Source: Sphaerospermopsis kisseleviana NIES-73 (GTDB taxonomy: Bacteria; Cyanobacteriota; Cyanobacteriia; Cyanobacteriales; Nostocaceae). From it: 64,000 bases of DNA. A model generated the notes under the pieces. It did not search any database. It saw only the letters and a program-made list of their open reading frames with translations, and had not been told where the DNA came from. Position numbers and translations under genes: made by a program. Below are positions 54,073-63,718 of the stretch, one piece after another; within the stretch, counting starts at the first letter, position 1, and each line of letters opens with the position of its first letter. The DNA lies in contig NZ_AP018314.1 in NCBI RefSeq assembly GCF_002368075.1, positions 2,145,086 to 2,209,085 on the forward strand, written 5' to 3'.

Positions 54073-54690
54073 TTAAGCTTCCTTAACCCAGATAGCCAAA
54101 CCTCCCCCACGGCCACGCGCTGCAATGAAATCTTCCGTAACTAAGAAGAAGGCAAAAAAGGGTAATTTAGCTATGGGTTGGTTATAAAAATCCTCAGATT
54201 CAACTTTACCAGAACGAATTGGTTGATTGTAAACAACACGATTAAATAAACTAATCTGCATCTGGGTAAAGTCAAATGCCAATAAATTTTTTTTGCCTAA
54301 ATATTTTGCTAGTCCCGTCAGCTTTAATAATATCGAGCCTAATTGTACCTGATTAGCAATTTCGCCTCTAACTAAAGCATCTTCAGTAGTGGCACTAAAA
54401 GAAATATGAATTTTCACCAATTTAGGTACATAAAAACCCTTACCTAAAATAATTCCTCCGCGCTGTCTGACTTTTTTAGTCCCCGTAGCAAAGCACAACC
54501 GCCATTTACCAATCAGAGATGGAAAGGGATAATTAAGCCGTTGTTGTTTGGCGGTCTTTTCTGCTTGCAGCAAGGCATTGACTACTACCTCAGCAGTAGG
54601 GGGTTTGCTCCCTTCTCGATATGCAGCAGCAGTTTGGGAGACAATGCTGAGAAAATCAGACGTAAGGGTAGATGTCAAATCAGAGGTCAT
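54073..54690 (-). CDS. Conserved cyanobacterial protein, possibly PAP/fibrillin-like
   Basis: A 205-residue protein. LIGKWRLCFATGTKKVRQRG (about 58-77) resembles the L-x-G-x-W-x-L opening of plastid-lipid-associated (fibrillin) proteins. Beta-rich segments follow (KLVKIHISFSATTEDALVRG, then SILLKLTGLAKYLGKKNL, LLAFDFTQMQISLFNRVVYN) and the end is FLVTEDFIAARGRGGGLAIW. The C-terminal RGRGGG block is notable. Fibrillins bind lipids near thylakoids; this assignment is tentative. The gene is alone. Confidence 0.75.
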   Translation of the reverse strand: MTSDLTSTLTSDFLSIVSQTAAAYREGSKPPTAEVVVNALLQAEKTAKQQRLNYPFPSLIGKWRLCFATGTKKVRQRGGIILGKGFYVPKLVKIHISFSATTEDALVRGEIANQVQLGSILLKLTGLAKYLGKKNLLAFDFTQMQISLFNRVVYNQPIRSGKVESEDFYNQPIAKLPFFAFFLVTEDFIAARGRGGGLAIWVKEA

Positions 54691-54789
54691 GAGAATATTG
54701 GTAATTTAGGGTTTTATCGGCATTTGCTCATCATTTCGATAGATTATAACCTTTATTTTCCTTAACAAAGGATAAGGTTGAGCTAAATC

Positions 54790-55422
54790 ATGTTAGCGTA
54801 TATACAAGGAAATCTATCAAATCCTCAGTCCACCTTGGCAATGCAACAACTTCCATCTAGTACACCTCAACCGCAACATGAAAACAGATACCCAGATTGC
54901 CTGTACATGGAACTACAAGCAATTCCAGTCAATTCTGACCAAATTGATCTGCCTGTTACCATGCACTTTAACGAACAGTGGGAAGCATTAGGAACAGTGC
55001 GCGTTAAGTTTGGTGTGAAAGGTGGACAACTGAAGCTAAAGCTGAAAAATGGTGAGATTCCTGATGATTCCCGTGAACTGGATGGACAAATTGAGCTTAA
55101 ACCGGCTGTGTGTCAGGTAACTACAAATGGTTCAAAATCACACCCAACTTGGGAGTTTGAGCTAAGTATTGGCGCAACAGTTTTGATAGGCTCACTCCAG
55201 AATCAGAAATTAGGAACTGTGCAGTTACAAGACAGGCCATGTTTTGTGGAAGCAACATTTGAGGTTTCACAGCAATATGTGCATTTAATGGCAACAGAAG
55301 GACTATATCCAACGGATACAAGTCGCAATAAACAGATAATTTTAGAGGCATGGTTCAGGAAGGAACTGCTGAAATCAAAGTTACAACCCTATCTCAGTCG
55401 AGCAGAGTTGCACTATGGCTAA
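54790..55422 (+). CDS. Hypothetical protein overlapping a pentapeptide gene
   Basis: A 210-residue, beta-rich soluble protein ([60 protein letters not shown]) with a helical end ([20 protein letters not shown]). An internal ATG at 54841 (MQQLPSSTP) is an alternative start. It overlaps the next gene by eight bases, so the two are translationally coupled and probably work together. Family not recognised. No signal peptide. Confidence 0.7.
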   Translation: MLAYIQGNLSNPQSTLAMQQLPSSTPQPQHENRYPDCLYMELQAIPVNSDQIDLPVTMHFNEQWEALGTVRVKFGVKGGQLKLKLKNGEIPDDSRELDGQIELKPAVCQVTTNGSKSHPTWEFELSIGATVLIGSLQNQKLGTVQLQDRPCFVEATFEVSQQYVHLMATEGLYPTDTSRNKQIILEAWFRKELLKSKLQPYLSRAELHYG

Positions 55423-55867
55423 TAAAGAATCTATTCAGAAACTTCAAGACCTGATTCAGCGAGTTGTCGAGGCAGAAACCGATGACTTTTCTGCTCTGGT
55501 AGAAATTGCTGGTTTAGATCCTCTACAAGACTTTGCTGGTGCCGACCTGATCGGTGCCAACCTGAGCCGTGCCAACCTGAGCCGTGCCAACCTGAGCCGT
55601 GCCAACCTGAGCCGTGCCAACCTGATCCGTGCCAACCTGAGCGGTGCCAACCTGAGAGGTGCCAACCTGAGCGGTGCCAACCTGAGCGGTGCCGACCTGA
55701 GCCGTGCCAACCTGAGCGGCGCCTACCTGAGCGGTGCAGCAGTTAAAAATGCAATATTTGGAGATAATCAGGGCATTTCTCCAGCTATGAAGCGCGACTT
55801 AATTGAACGCGGGGCAATTTTTGAAGATTCTCCAGGCGATCGCTCTCGTGTTCTCACTCGTGTCTAA
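55415..55867 (+). CDS. Pentapeptide-repeat protein with near-identical 15-bp DNA repeats
   Basis: A 150-residue protein: helical N-terminal 35 residues, [20 protein letters not shown], then about thirteen pentapeptides of [10 protein letters not shown] type, then [20 protein letters not shown]. The repeat core at 55552-55735 is made of GCCAACCTGAGCCGT-type 15-mers that are almost identical at the DNA level, unlike the diverged repeats of the other pentapeptide genes here. This suggests recent expansion by slippage or unequal crossing-over. The C-terminal IERGAIF is shared with the protein at 53195. Confidence 0.93.
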   Translation: MANKESIQKLQDLIQRVVEAETDDFSALVEIAGLDPLQDFAGADLIGANLSRANLSRANLSRANLSRANLIRANLSGANLRGANLSGANLSGADLSRANLSGAYLSGAAVKNAIFGDNQGISPAMKRDLIERGAIFEDSPGDRSRVLTRV

Positions 55868-56363
55868 AGGATTTGTGATCATAATTTCAGAATGTGACCT
55901 CTGAATCAAGATCAAGAAGAATGATGGGATGATAATTGCGATCGCTCTTTACCAAAAATATACCTTTTGCCTATTAACCTAAGTTGCTAGTACCTCTCGG
56001 CATAAATACGCCTACCTTTCACAAGTGTTTCAAATCACAGATTTTTCACCAACTTTAATGGTGGGTTTACTTGCGCCAAGCTGTACTAGTCATCTAGTTG
56101 AGGCTGGTAATGGGTAATTGGAAACTGCTGTAAAATCCTAGTTTTAATCCTGATTATCCTTCAATCCTGGAAATCCTGATTCTGACAGTTTCCCTAACTA
56201 GCAACTTACGTTATTACTTTTTAAGTCCTTACTATTAAGTTAAGTATCTTTCTATTAAGGAAAGATTAAAAATCCTAAAATCTTTAGCACAATAGAATAA
56301 CCCGATTGTCTTTTGCGTGGTTTGAGGAGTTGAACTTATCTAAAGACACAGAGAGGTAAAATT
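55868..56363. other. Intergenic region upstream of a pentapeptide gene
   Basis: About 500 nt, non-coding. It includes a short repeat with AATCCTGATT/AATCCTGGAAATCCTG near 56150-56185. The right end should contain the promoter and AGAGGTAA ribosome site of the next gene. Confidence 0.5.
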
Positions 56364-56912
56364 ATGGACGCTAATAGCTTCCTGAGTCAATATACATCAG
56401 GAAAACGGAATTTTAAGGGAGCAATTCTGCATCAGGCACAGTTAACTCAAGCTGAATTAACTGGTGTTAATTTATCTGAAGCTGACTTGAGTGGTGCTGA
56501 TTTAAGTGAAGCCAACTTGAGTAAATGTAATCTATCTAGAGCAAATTTGACCAATGCCGATCTCAATGGCGCAAATTTGCAAGGTGCAAACTTGAGTGAA
56601 GTAAATTTGATTGGTGCTGATTTGACAAGAGTTAATTTCCAGGAAACTAACCTCAGTCGTGCAGACTTGCGAGCCGCAAATTTAACGTCAGCTAACCTAC
56701 TGGGTGCAAACCTCAGTGAAGCAGATATCAGTGGTGCTGATTTCAGCAGTGCTAATCTTCAAAAAGCCAATTTGATTGGTAGCAATATCGAAGAATCAGA
56801 ACTCTATGATGCAGATTTAACTGGTGCAATCATTTCTGAACCAGAGATGACTGAGGAAGTTCTGCATATAGGTTTATCCCATACATGGATCACATGGGCT
56901 GGAAGTTATTGA
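56364..56912 (+). CDS. Pentapeptide-repeat protein (paralog of the gene at 3316)
   Basis: 182 residues. The cap MDANSFLSQYTSGKRNFKGA parallels the start of the 3316-3885 protein. Pentapeptides of the ADLSG/ANLSE type run from about 22 to 155. The tail ends HTWITWAGSY. An AGAGG site lies about eight bases before the ATG. Right-handed beta-helix, cytoplasmic, function unknown. Confidence 0.93.
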   Translation: MDANSFLSQYTSGKRNFKGAILHQAQLTQAELTGVNLSEADLSGADLSEANLSKCNLSRANLTNADLNGANLQGANLSEVNLIGADLTRVNFQETNLSRADLRAANLTSANLLGANLSEADISGADFSSANLQKANLIGSNIEESELYDADLTGAIISEPEMTEEVLHIGLSHTWITWAGSY

Positions 56913-56925
56913 TTTTTCAAGGGGA

Positions 56926-57032
56926 AATGGGAAATGGGGAATAGGAAATGGGGAATAGGAGTCATGGATTTTGGATTGTTTTTGTCATCTCCAATCTAAA
57001 ATCTAAAATCTAAAATCTAAAATTTTCTTCCC
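56926..57032. repeat. Heptamer repeats (GGGAAAT/GGGAATA and ATCTAAA)
   Basis: Several degenerate GGGAAAT/GGGAATA units, then a TTTTGGA/TCTAAAA fold-back block, between convergent genes. Confidence 0.85.
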
Positions 57033-57052
57033 CACTCACCAGTCACCACTCC

Positions 57053-57436
57053 TTAATAAACTAAAGGTGTTACACCACGCATTGCTCGTAAAGAATTTAT
57101 ACAAGCAGGGCAATCACAGCCAAATAAATCCACGGCCATATTGCTTTCTTCAATATTGAACTCTAGCATCTGAATATCAGCAGGAGTATCAAAATCTTCT
57201 GCTTGGGGTTGATACTCTGGAATTTGAGCTAATACAGAAGCTCTAGCACATACTAAACCAACTTTATGTTTATTGCGAATACAGGACAAATTATCTTTAC
57301 TTTGGGCTGTATTCTGGGATGTATTTTTAACTGTTGGTTCTATCGCTTGGGCTTGCTTGAGCATCACTCCCATAGTCAACCAGGAGCTAATCAATACAGG
57401 AGAAGAAAAGAGGCTTAGTATAAATTTGTTCATCAT
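57053..57436 (-). CDS. Small secreted protein with C-terminal cysteines
   Basis: A 127-residue protein with a signal peptide (MNKFILSLFSSPVLISSWLT and on to about residue 31, VMLKQAQA). The mature part has an early pair of cysteines (LSCIRNKHKVGLVCARA) and a C-terminal CDCPACINSLRAMRGVT block. This could form disulfides or bind metal in the periplasm. I do not recognise the family. A palindromic GACATAA...TTATGTC site lies 144 nt upstream. Confidence 0.7.
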   Translation of the reverse strand: MMNKFILSLFSSPVLISSWLTMGVMLKQAQAIEPTVKNTSQNTAQSKDNLSCIRNKHKVGLVCARASVLAQIPEYQPQAEDFDTPADIQMLEFNIEESNMAVDLFGCDCPACINSLRAMRGVTPLVY

Positions 57437-57579
57437 CTTGCTTGATATAATGTTCTTGACTGCTAAGGATACACGATTAAATCTTTCAATTCAAGAGAAC
57501 AGCTATCAGGAATAATAATAGTTGATTCCGGTGCTATAGAGTGTCAGTATTAGTCACTGACCAGTTATTTAATTTTTTG

Positions 57580-57602
57580 GACATAATTGTAGTAGTTATG
57601 TC
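57580..57602. promoter_or_regulatory. Palindromic GACATAA/TTATGTC site 1
   Basis: Perfect 7-bp arms around 9 nt, located upstream of the secreted-protein gene. The same palindrome recurs at 58260-58284. Possible operator; regulator unknown. Confidence 0.4.
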
Positions 57603-57796
57603 TTTTGACTTTGACAATTTTTTCAATCCTCTTCCTTTCAGAGAGAGGTCATTGTCAATTGTCCATTGTTAATTATCCATTATTGAAGTGTGTAGGCAGG
57701 AAACAGCAAGGATCAGGAAACAGGAAAGACGGGTTTTAGTTATTCAATCAATTTAGATATTGACTGAAAATTAACTATTAAAAAATGAATAATAAA
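57603..57796. other. Intergenic region, left part
   Basis: Non-coding, with TTGTCAATTGTCCATTGTTAA-like short repeats near 57650-57685. The gene-free gap continues to 58457. Confidence 0.45.
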
Positions 57797-57816
57797 ATGT
57801 CCGCAAGAGCGGACAT
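57797..57816 (-). terminator. Rho-independent terminator, minus strand
   Basis: Stem ATGTCCGC/GCGGACAT with a 4-nt loop; on the minus strand it is followed by TTTATTATT. It would end transcripts arriving from the cobJ side or from a minus-strand RNA in the 640-nt gap. Confidence 0.7.
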
Positions 57817-58457
57817 ATATCAGGGCTTCTGTCACTTTTATTGGCTACAATCATGTATGAAACATGATGCTTTTATTGTTGATGATCAAAACCAAAAAAT
57901 CAAGGGTTTACAAGCATTAGACTAGACATAACTACTTGAATTTTATCTTTTTATATAAGCCTTGATGAGTGATTAGAGACGTTGACCGGAATGTTTGTAG
58001 GGAATTATTGTCAAATTTGTAATTACAGAGAACCAATTTTGTAGATAAATTATCAAGTCTGACTCCAACAGCGATGATGATTTTGACTTTTGTTAGCACA
58101 ACTTTGGTTAAGGATATTCTATATTCTGAATCTTGGCAATTTTCTAGGAAATATCAACAGGAAAATCACCTCATAAACCTCATAAATATTTGGATGTTTT
58201 ATATAAAACAATTTGTCTAATAGCATAGCAAAAATTACTAAAATCGGACATTTATTTTTAGACATAATTCCGATATTTATGTCTTTAAGTTCTGAAGATT
58301 TATGGTATTTTTAAATTAACTTAAATTAAAAAGGTAAAGGTGGTCAGGTATGACAAGCCCTGAGAATAATCTGTTATTCTTGGGGTTTTATTTAGGATCA
58401 CGAATTTACAATAATCGACAATTAAAAATGAACCTGGAATGAAACAATTGTCAATTA
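57817..58457. other. Gene-free region after cobJ
   Basis: 640 nt, AT-rich. It contains a second palindrome AGACATAA/TTATGTCT (58260-58284), a hairpin ATCATGT/ACATGAT near 57850, and TCAATTATCAATTG repeats next to the cobJ stop. No reading frame of note. Confidence 0.5.
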
Positions 58458-60200
58458 TCAATTGTCAATTATCAATTGATAACGACGTGGTGTATAAACT
58501 CTTGTATCTTTTTCACTGGTTTCAATTTTCCGAGTTTGGGAAGAACCAATAATAATCAAGGTTCGCATATCAGCATCCTTTGGTTTTAATTGTTCCAAAT
58601 TAATGACTTTTACCGTTTGTCCTGGTCTGCCAAGATTCCACCCTAATATTACCGGGGTATCTGGTTTTCTGTACTTTAGTAAGATATTTTTGGCTGCTTC
58701 TAATTGCCAAGTTCTTTCTTTGGAAATAGGATTATAAAATGCAATTACAAAATCACCTTGGGCTGCGTTTGTAATACGTTGGGTGATAATTTCCCAAGGT
58801 TTTAAAATGTCAGAAAGAGAAATTACACAAAAGTCATGTCCCAAAGGTGCGCCAATAGCTGCTGCGGTGGCTTGCATGGCGGAAATACCAGGGGCTACTT
58901 GAATATCAATTGTTTGCCATTCTGGTTGTTGATATTTATCTATGACTTCAAAAACTGCGGTGGCCATTGCATAAATACCGGGATCTCCTGAAGAAACTAC
59001 TGCTACATATTTACCTGTTGCGGCTAAGTCTAAGGCCATTTTTGCCCTTGCTTCTTCTTCTCTATTATCCGATTCATGAATTTTTTTACCTTCAGCTAAA
59101 GCACCAATTAAATTAATATAAGTCTTATAACCAACTAAATCTGTAGCATGATTGAGAATTTCTTTAACTTCGGGTGACATCCATTTTGATGCACCAGGTC
59201 CAGTACCAATAATGGCTAATTTTCCCTGTGGTTGTCCGATGGTTTCGGGGTTGATAATTTCTGGAGAAATACTCAGAGTAATCTGGGAAAATGGAGAACA
59301 CAAAGATTTGTTATTTGGTTCTGTACCTGCACAAACAACTGCTTCATGAAAACAGTATCCTTGGGTGGTAAATTTTGTCAGTTGACTGACTGCAAAAAAC
59401 CGAATGGGTACTTGAAAAATGTGGGCGATATTTTCCAGTATGGGATCAGCAGCGAGGTAAAGAGGTGCAAGAATAACTGCGACTGCTTTGGGTGAAACCT
59501 GCGCTTCTTCTAGTAGTTCGTAAATGTGGCTAAGTGTTCCTGAGTTGGGGGAAGTAATGGCGATCGCTACTTTTTGGGGATGATAAACTAAACAGTCAGG
59601 TTGAGGAATTACTTTTTTTTCTGTCACCTCAATAGTTAACTCCCCATTTTCATCAATAGGTAAGTTACTTTCACTCAACCAAGGTGCTGTTCCTACTAAT
59701 TTAACTTTTGCCCCTGCTAATAAGTCAGATATAAATTTTTTCGCATTCTCTGGGTTAGCTAAATGATATCCAAAAGGAGGAGATAACAACGCTGTCCGAA
59801 AACGCAAATCTCCTGTAGTTGTAATGGCAGCTTGTACTTTTAAAGCTGCTGCTATTTGCCGTGCTAATTCGTTTACTCCACTTAGTCCACCCAAAAGCGG
59901 GACAACTGCACTCCCATCTTCAGCTACAGCTAATACTGGTGGTTCTTGACTTTTATCTGTAATCAGTGGTGCTAAAGTTCTAATTATAATCCCAGCCGCA
60001 CATATACCAATTATCGGTGTGCCAGCGGCGAACAACTCGCGCAGTGTATCGCCAAAGTTTGTAAAGCTTACATCAACATCACAGGTACGACTTACTAACC
60101 CGTATAATTTCGCTCCTGGTAAAATACTTGTAATTTTCCTTGCTACTGTGATACTATTTTGACCCAGTATGACAACGGCAGATGTCAACCTTGTTTTCAT
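58458..60200 (-). CDS. cobJ: CbiG-CobJ fusion: cobalt-precorrin-5A hydrolase-like plus precorrin-3B C17-methyltransferase
   Basis: A 580-residue bifunctional protein of cobalamin synthesis. The N-terminal CbiG-like part (1-325) has GAKLYGLVSR, LRELFAAGTPIIGICAAGII and LLGGLSGVNELARQIA. The C-terminal SAM methyltransferase (330-575) has LAIIGTGPGASKWMSPEVKE, VVSSGDPGIYAMA and VAPGISAMQATAAAIGAPLG, then FVIAFYNPISKERTWQL. It acts in ring contraction at C17 and C20. It follows the cobGHI cluster on the same strand after a 540-nt gap that includes a MITE-like element, so it may have its own promoter. Confidence 0.95.
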   Translation of the reverse strand: MKTRLTSAVVILGQNSITVARKITSILPGAKLYGLVSRTCDVDVSFTNFGDTLRELFAAGTPIIGICAAGIIIRTLAPLITDKSQEPPVLAVAEDGSAVVPLLGGLSGVNELARQIAAALKVQAAITTTGDLRFRTALLSPPFGYHLANPENAKKFISDLLAGAKVKLVGTAPWLSESNLPIDENGELTIEVTEKKVIPQPDCLVYHPQKVAIAITSPNSGTLSHIYELLEEAQVSPKAVAVILAPLYLAADPILENIAHIFQVPIRFFAVSQLTKFTTQGYCFHEAVVCAGTEPNNKSLCSPFSQITLSISPEIINPETIGQPQGKLAIIGTGPGASKWMSPEVKEILNHATDLVGYKTYINLIGALAEGKKIHESDNREEEARAKMALDLAATGKYVAVVSSGDPGIYAMATAVFEVIDKYQQPEWQTIDIQVAPGISAMQATAAAIGAPLGHDFCVISLSDILKPWEIITQRITNAAQGDFVIAFYNPISKERTWQLEAAKNILLKYRKPDTPVILGWNLGRPGQTVKVINLEQLKPKDADMRTLIIIGSSQTRKIETSEKDTRVYTPRRYQLIIDN

Positions 60201-60742
60201 TTAATATTTATGTTTATTTACTTATTTTAAGATAGTTCTTCCTTATCAGGAGATAATATATCAGGTTTTCAGATGGGTGTCAATAGTCTTAACTTACTAT
60301 TGCGCGGTGACTGGGGACTGGGAAGAGCAAGTCCTAAGTTGACAATTTCATAGACAAAACTATACTTATATTGACAAAAATCAATATATTTTTAGGAAAA
60401 AATCAACTACTTGATATATAATACGGTGATATCAAGTATTGAATTGAGACTATTGCTGACGCGAAAACCAAGCAATGATGGTGGTAGTCTTTTTGAGAAA
60501 CTTAATTGGAACACAATCGCGTCTGGCTAAGGCGTGAAAGTCTACTGAGGGATAACTGCTCCCATGCTCCCGTTGAAGTAGAAAGTAAAGTCTAGTTTTG
60601 TCTAGGTTTTATATAGCAGGTAACATATATTCTTTATCCTGACTCCTGTACGGGCGAAGCATTCGGGTGATAAATTATCAATTGTTGTCTAAGGATATTT
60701 TCCGAATGCTTCGCCCCTACGACTCCTGACTCCTTGAACTCC
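60201..60742. other. Gap between cobI and cobJ
   Basis: It holds a hairpin CTTGATAT/ATATCAAG (60410-60436), a stretch at about 60500-60600 that could be the end of a TnpB-type gene (stop near 60600; low confidence), and the MITE-like element at 60648-60720. Otherwise non-coding. Confidence 0.45.
60648..60720. mobile_element. 73-bp MITE-like element (GGGCGAAGCATTCGG family), copy 2
   Basis: Ends GTACGGGCGAAGCATTCGG and CCGAATGCTTCGCCCCTAC. Inserted in a (GACTCCT)n heptamer tract, whose unit appears on both sides. Copy 1 is at 37539-37612. Confidence 0.85.
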
Positions 60743-61447
60743 TTAAAGTCTTTGCTTAGTCGGAATAACGATCATCGAGAAATAAGGAACTTGTTCGGGA
60801 TCTACTTCATCTAAAGGTAAAATTCTTTGCTGTGTGGTTGTTGCCCGTTCAATATATTTTGCCCGTGAAGCTAGTCCTAATTGATGCAGGATATCACGCA
60901 CTTTGACAAAGTGACGACCAAGTTTCATGATTGCCGCTGCATCTGTGGCTAAAAGCTGGGCAGTTAGCATTTCCGTGGGCAGGGTAGCAGGTAGAACTGT
61001 AAGAATATCGTTGTAGTAGGTGAAGGGTACACCCAAGGATACTGGACAGGCCATTAAGGAAGAAATGCCAGGAACAACTTCCGTCTGATACTGGTCAGAT
61101 AAACGAGTGAAGATATACATGAAAGAACCGTAAAAAAACGGATCGCCTTCACACAATACAACGACATCCCGACCGGCGGCTAGATGTTCACCTATGGGTT
61201 CAACTTCTTTGTCATAAATGGCTTGGGCTTTTTCTGGTTCTAGGGCGCGGGGAAGATGATATAAAACTTCAATTTGATTACCGGGTAAGTATGGCGACAC
61301 GATTTTTCTGGCGATACTTTCCCGATCTATTGCTGACTGATAGGCAATAACAGAGGCCGAACGTATTAAGCGTAATGCTTTTAATGTCAATAGTTCTGGA
61401 TCTCCAGGACCAACACCAACTCCATACAGACGACCTTTTGAGTTCAT
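60743..61447 (-). CDS. cobI: Precorrin-2 C20-methyltransferase
   Basis: A 234-residue tetrapyrrole methylase: LYGVGVGPGDPELLTLKALR at the N-terminus, VVLCEGDPFFYGSFMYIFTR, and VVPGISSLMACPVSLGVPFT. It transfers a methyl group from SAM to C20 of precorrin-2. Its ATG overlaps the cobH stop by four bases (ATGA), showing a tight operon. Full family length. Confidence 0.96.
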   Translation of the reverse strand: MNSKGRLYGVGVGPGDPELLTLKALRLIRSASVIAYQSAIDRESIARKIVSPYLPGNQIEVLYHLPRALEPEKAQAIYDKEVEPIGEHLAAGRDVVVLCEGDPFFYGSFMYIFTRLSDQYQTEVVPGISSLMACPVSLGVPFTYYNDILTVLPATLPTEMLTAQLLATDAAAIMKLGRHFVKVRDILHQLGLASRAKYIERATTTQQRILPLDEVDPEQVPYFSMIVIPTKQRL

Positions 61448-62073
61448 ATTTCTTCCTCGGTTGCTATGGCGTTAACGGCAGCAGAAGCGATCGCACTGCC
61501 TCCTCTTCGTCCATGTAAAGTCATAAATGGCACACCACGACTATCTTCTGCTAAAGCGACTTTTGATTCGGCCGCACCGACAAACCCCACGGGAAAGCCT
61601 AAAATTAATGCCGGACGTGGTACTCCCTCATCTAGCATTTCCAATAATCTAAATAAGGCTGTGGGTGCATTACCAATGGCCACAACTGCCCCATCTAAAT
61701 GAAAACGCCACAGTTCTAAAGCTGCTGCTGATCGAGTATTTCCCAGGCGTTTGGCTATTGTTGGTACTTCTGGATCATTCAAAGAACAAATAATTGCGTT
61801 ATTGGTGGGTAATCTTTTTCTGGTAATGCCTTGTGCAACCATGTGACAGTCGCATAAAATCGGTGCGCCAGATGCTAAGGCTTTTCTACCTGCATCCACG
61901 GCATTGAGTGAATATGCTAACTCTGGAACTATATCCGGCATTCCACAGGCATGAATTAAACGAACAGCAATTTGCGCTACATCATCCGGTAGGGTATCTA
62001 ATTTAGCTTCTGAGCGAATAATGGCAAAAGATTTTCTGTATATTTCCTCGGCATCGCGTATATAATTATACAT
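61444..62073 (-). CDS. cobH: Precorrin-8X methylmutase
   Basis: 209 residues from the ATG at 62073 (MYNYIRDAEEIYRKSFAIIR). Longer frames up to 62157 overlap cobG and lack conservation. Motifs: LIHACGMPDIVPELAYS, GAPILCDCHMVAQGI, ALILGFPVGFVGAAESK and the C-terminal TLHGRRGGSAIASAAVNAIA. It moves the C11 methyl group to C12 to give hydrogenobyrinic or cobyrinic acid. It overlaps cobI by four bases. Confidence 0.95.
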   Translation of the reverse strand: MYNYIRDAEEIYRKSFAIIRSEAKLDTLPDDVAQIAVRLIHACGMPDIVPELAYSLNAVDAGRKALASGAPILCDCHMVAQGITRKRLPTNNAIICSLNDPEVPTIAKRLGNTRSAAALELWRFHLDGAVVAIGNAPTALFRLLEMLDEGVPRPALILGFPVGFVGAAESKVALAEDSRGVPFMTLHGRRGGSAIASAAVNAIATEEEI

Positions 62074-62098
62074 AGTTTCGATATTTGGAATTTGAGAC

Positions 62099-63670
62099 TT
62101 AAATGGATTGAACAGTGAACAATTGTTTGAGTTCAGATATATCATAACGATTGGCAAATTCTCTAAATGATTCTTGAGAACTAACCCGTTTCATTTGATA
62201 CACTTTTAACATTCGTTCCATGAGTTGAGGTAATTCGGCAAAAGTCACATTTTCATAAATTGGACGACCAAATTGTTGTAAGGTATCGTCACCAAGATAC
62301 ACTTGATATCCTTCCCTGGATTCATTTTCTGCCTCAATTTTCACTCCTAGCAATGTAATATCACTTTGATGATGTTGAGCGCAAGATTTAACACACCCAC
62401 TAAAATGAATATTAATAGCAGAATCTAAGGTGATGTGAGTTTCTAAATATTCTCCTAATGTTAAAGCGTGAGTTTTGGTGTCTGTTGCAGCAGCAGCACA
62501 ACCCCGCTTTCCTGAACAGGAAACTAACCCGCTTTTAATGTTGGTAGCTGAATAACTCAGTTCTAGATGGGCAATTTCTCTTTGCACTTGTGCAATGTGT
62601 TCTTGGGCAATATCTGTGATTAGTAAATTCTGCCAAGGTGTGAGTCTGAGATTACTATTACCATATTTGGCGGCTAAATCAGCTAAACCCCGCATTTGCC
62701 AAGTTTGCAACCGTCCCAAGGGTAAAACAACACCGATATAATATAATCCTGATTGTTTCTGTTCATGTATGCCAATATGGTACATTTCTTGATTATTTTG
62801 ATTATTATGTTTAGCTTCATCATGTAAATTTGCGAGTTTGCTTATTTGTGTGAGATTTTGAGATGCTATTTCTTTGGCTACCTGTAAATTATTTGCAGTT
62901 AAATACTCTGTAGCTTGTTGTAAATAATTTTCCCAGCCCAAATTATCAATAACCTCCCGCAAGCGTGGTTTACGCCGGCTACTAGGATCTGTATGCTGTA
63001 AGTAAACCTCCGCTAAAGCACCTAAAAATGGTATACATTGTGCGGGCGTTAATAAAATTCCTGTATTTATAAAAAATTTTTCTTTTTCACCACCACAAAA
63101 ATGCAAAATGAGATATACTAGTTTATGTCCCCATTTCCCCGTAGGAAAGAACTTCGGTTCTTTCCTACCCCCCTGATCAATATCAACAGCCGCTAAAGTG
63201 ATATCATTGGGGAAGTGTTTGAGAGAAAGTTTTCCACCACCATCGAAGCCAACGCTAAATTTTGCCGAAAGTCCGCCTAAATGGGAATTTTCTGTGATGT
63301 ATTCATCCCAAGCTTTCACCAGAGGATGAGTATCTATTAATTCTTGAGAGTCTATACCCGTAATGGGACTCGTCATAATATTGCGAATATGGTCTACAGC
63401 AGGATTAATAGAACCTAATCCCATTTTTTGTAATTGCTGGAGAATATCAATATTTATTTCTTGTTTAATTTCTCTGATTTGTAAATTAGCGCGATTGGTA
63501 ACATCAACATAGCCGCCTCCATAATTATCCGCTATATTGGCGATCGCGTGTAGCTGTTCACTATTCAAAATGCCACCGGGTATTCTTAGGCGAGATAAGA
63601 TGCCATCTTGGGCTGGTGTGGTGTAAAATAAACCTGGACAAGCTGTAAATGGACTTAACAAAATGGTCAC
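62099..63670 (-). CDS. cobG: Precorrin-3B synthase CobG (sulfite/nitrite reductase-like)
   Basis: A 523-residue protein with two ferredoxin-like halves and a siroheme/4Fe-4S-type cysteine set: SCSGKRGCAAAATD and HFSGCVKSCAQHHQ (C-x5-C and C-x3-C). The N-terminal GDG-like opening CPGLFYTTPAQDGILSRLRI is typical of CobG. In the aerobic route CobG oxidises precorrin-3A using oxygen. It is the first gene of the operon, directly after the cobalamin riboswitch. Annotated cautiously because nitrite/sulfite reductase paralogs look similar, but the cob context is strong. Confidence 0.93.
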   Translation of the reverse strand: MTILLSPFTACPGLFYTTPAQDGILSRLRIPGGILNSEQLHAIANIADNYGGGYVDVTNRANLQIREIKQEINIDILQQLQKMGLGSINPAVDHIRNIMTSPITGIDSQELIDTHPLVKAWDEYITENSHLGGLSAKFSVGFDGGGKLSLKHFPNDITLAAVDIDQGGRKEPKFFPTGKWGHKLVYLILHFCGGEKEKFFINTGILLTPAQCIPFLGALAEVYLQHTDPSSRRKPRLREVIDNLGWENYLQQATEYLTANNLQVAKEIASQNLTQISKLANLHDEAKHNNQNNQEMYHIGIHEQKQSGLYYIGVVLPLGRLQTWQMRGLADLAAKYGNSNLRLTPWQNLLITDIAQEHIAQVQREIAHLELSYSATNIKSGLVSCSGKRGCAAAATDTKTHALTLGEYLETHITLDSAINIHFSGCVKSCAQHHQSDITLLGVKIEAENESREGYQVYLGDDTLQQFGRPIYENVTFAELPQLMERMLKVYQMKRVSSQESFREFANRYDISELKQLFTVQSI

Positions 63671-63718
63671 TCCTTCCCCGTGCGACGCGGAGACAGAACA
63701 GGGATAAATTTCCTAGAG

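Noticed and set aside
60500..60600. Possible 3' end of a TnpB-type transposase gene
   Set aside because: A short frame resembling such ends (ending VEVESKV) exists, but no upstream zinc-finger or catalytic part is present; too weak to call.
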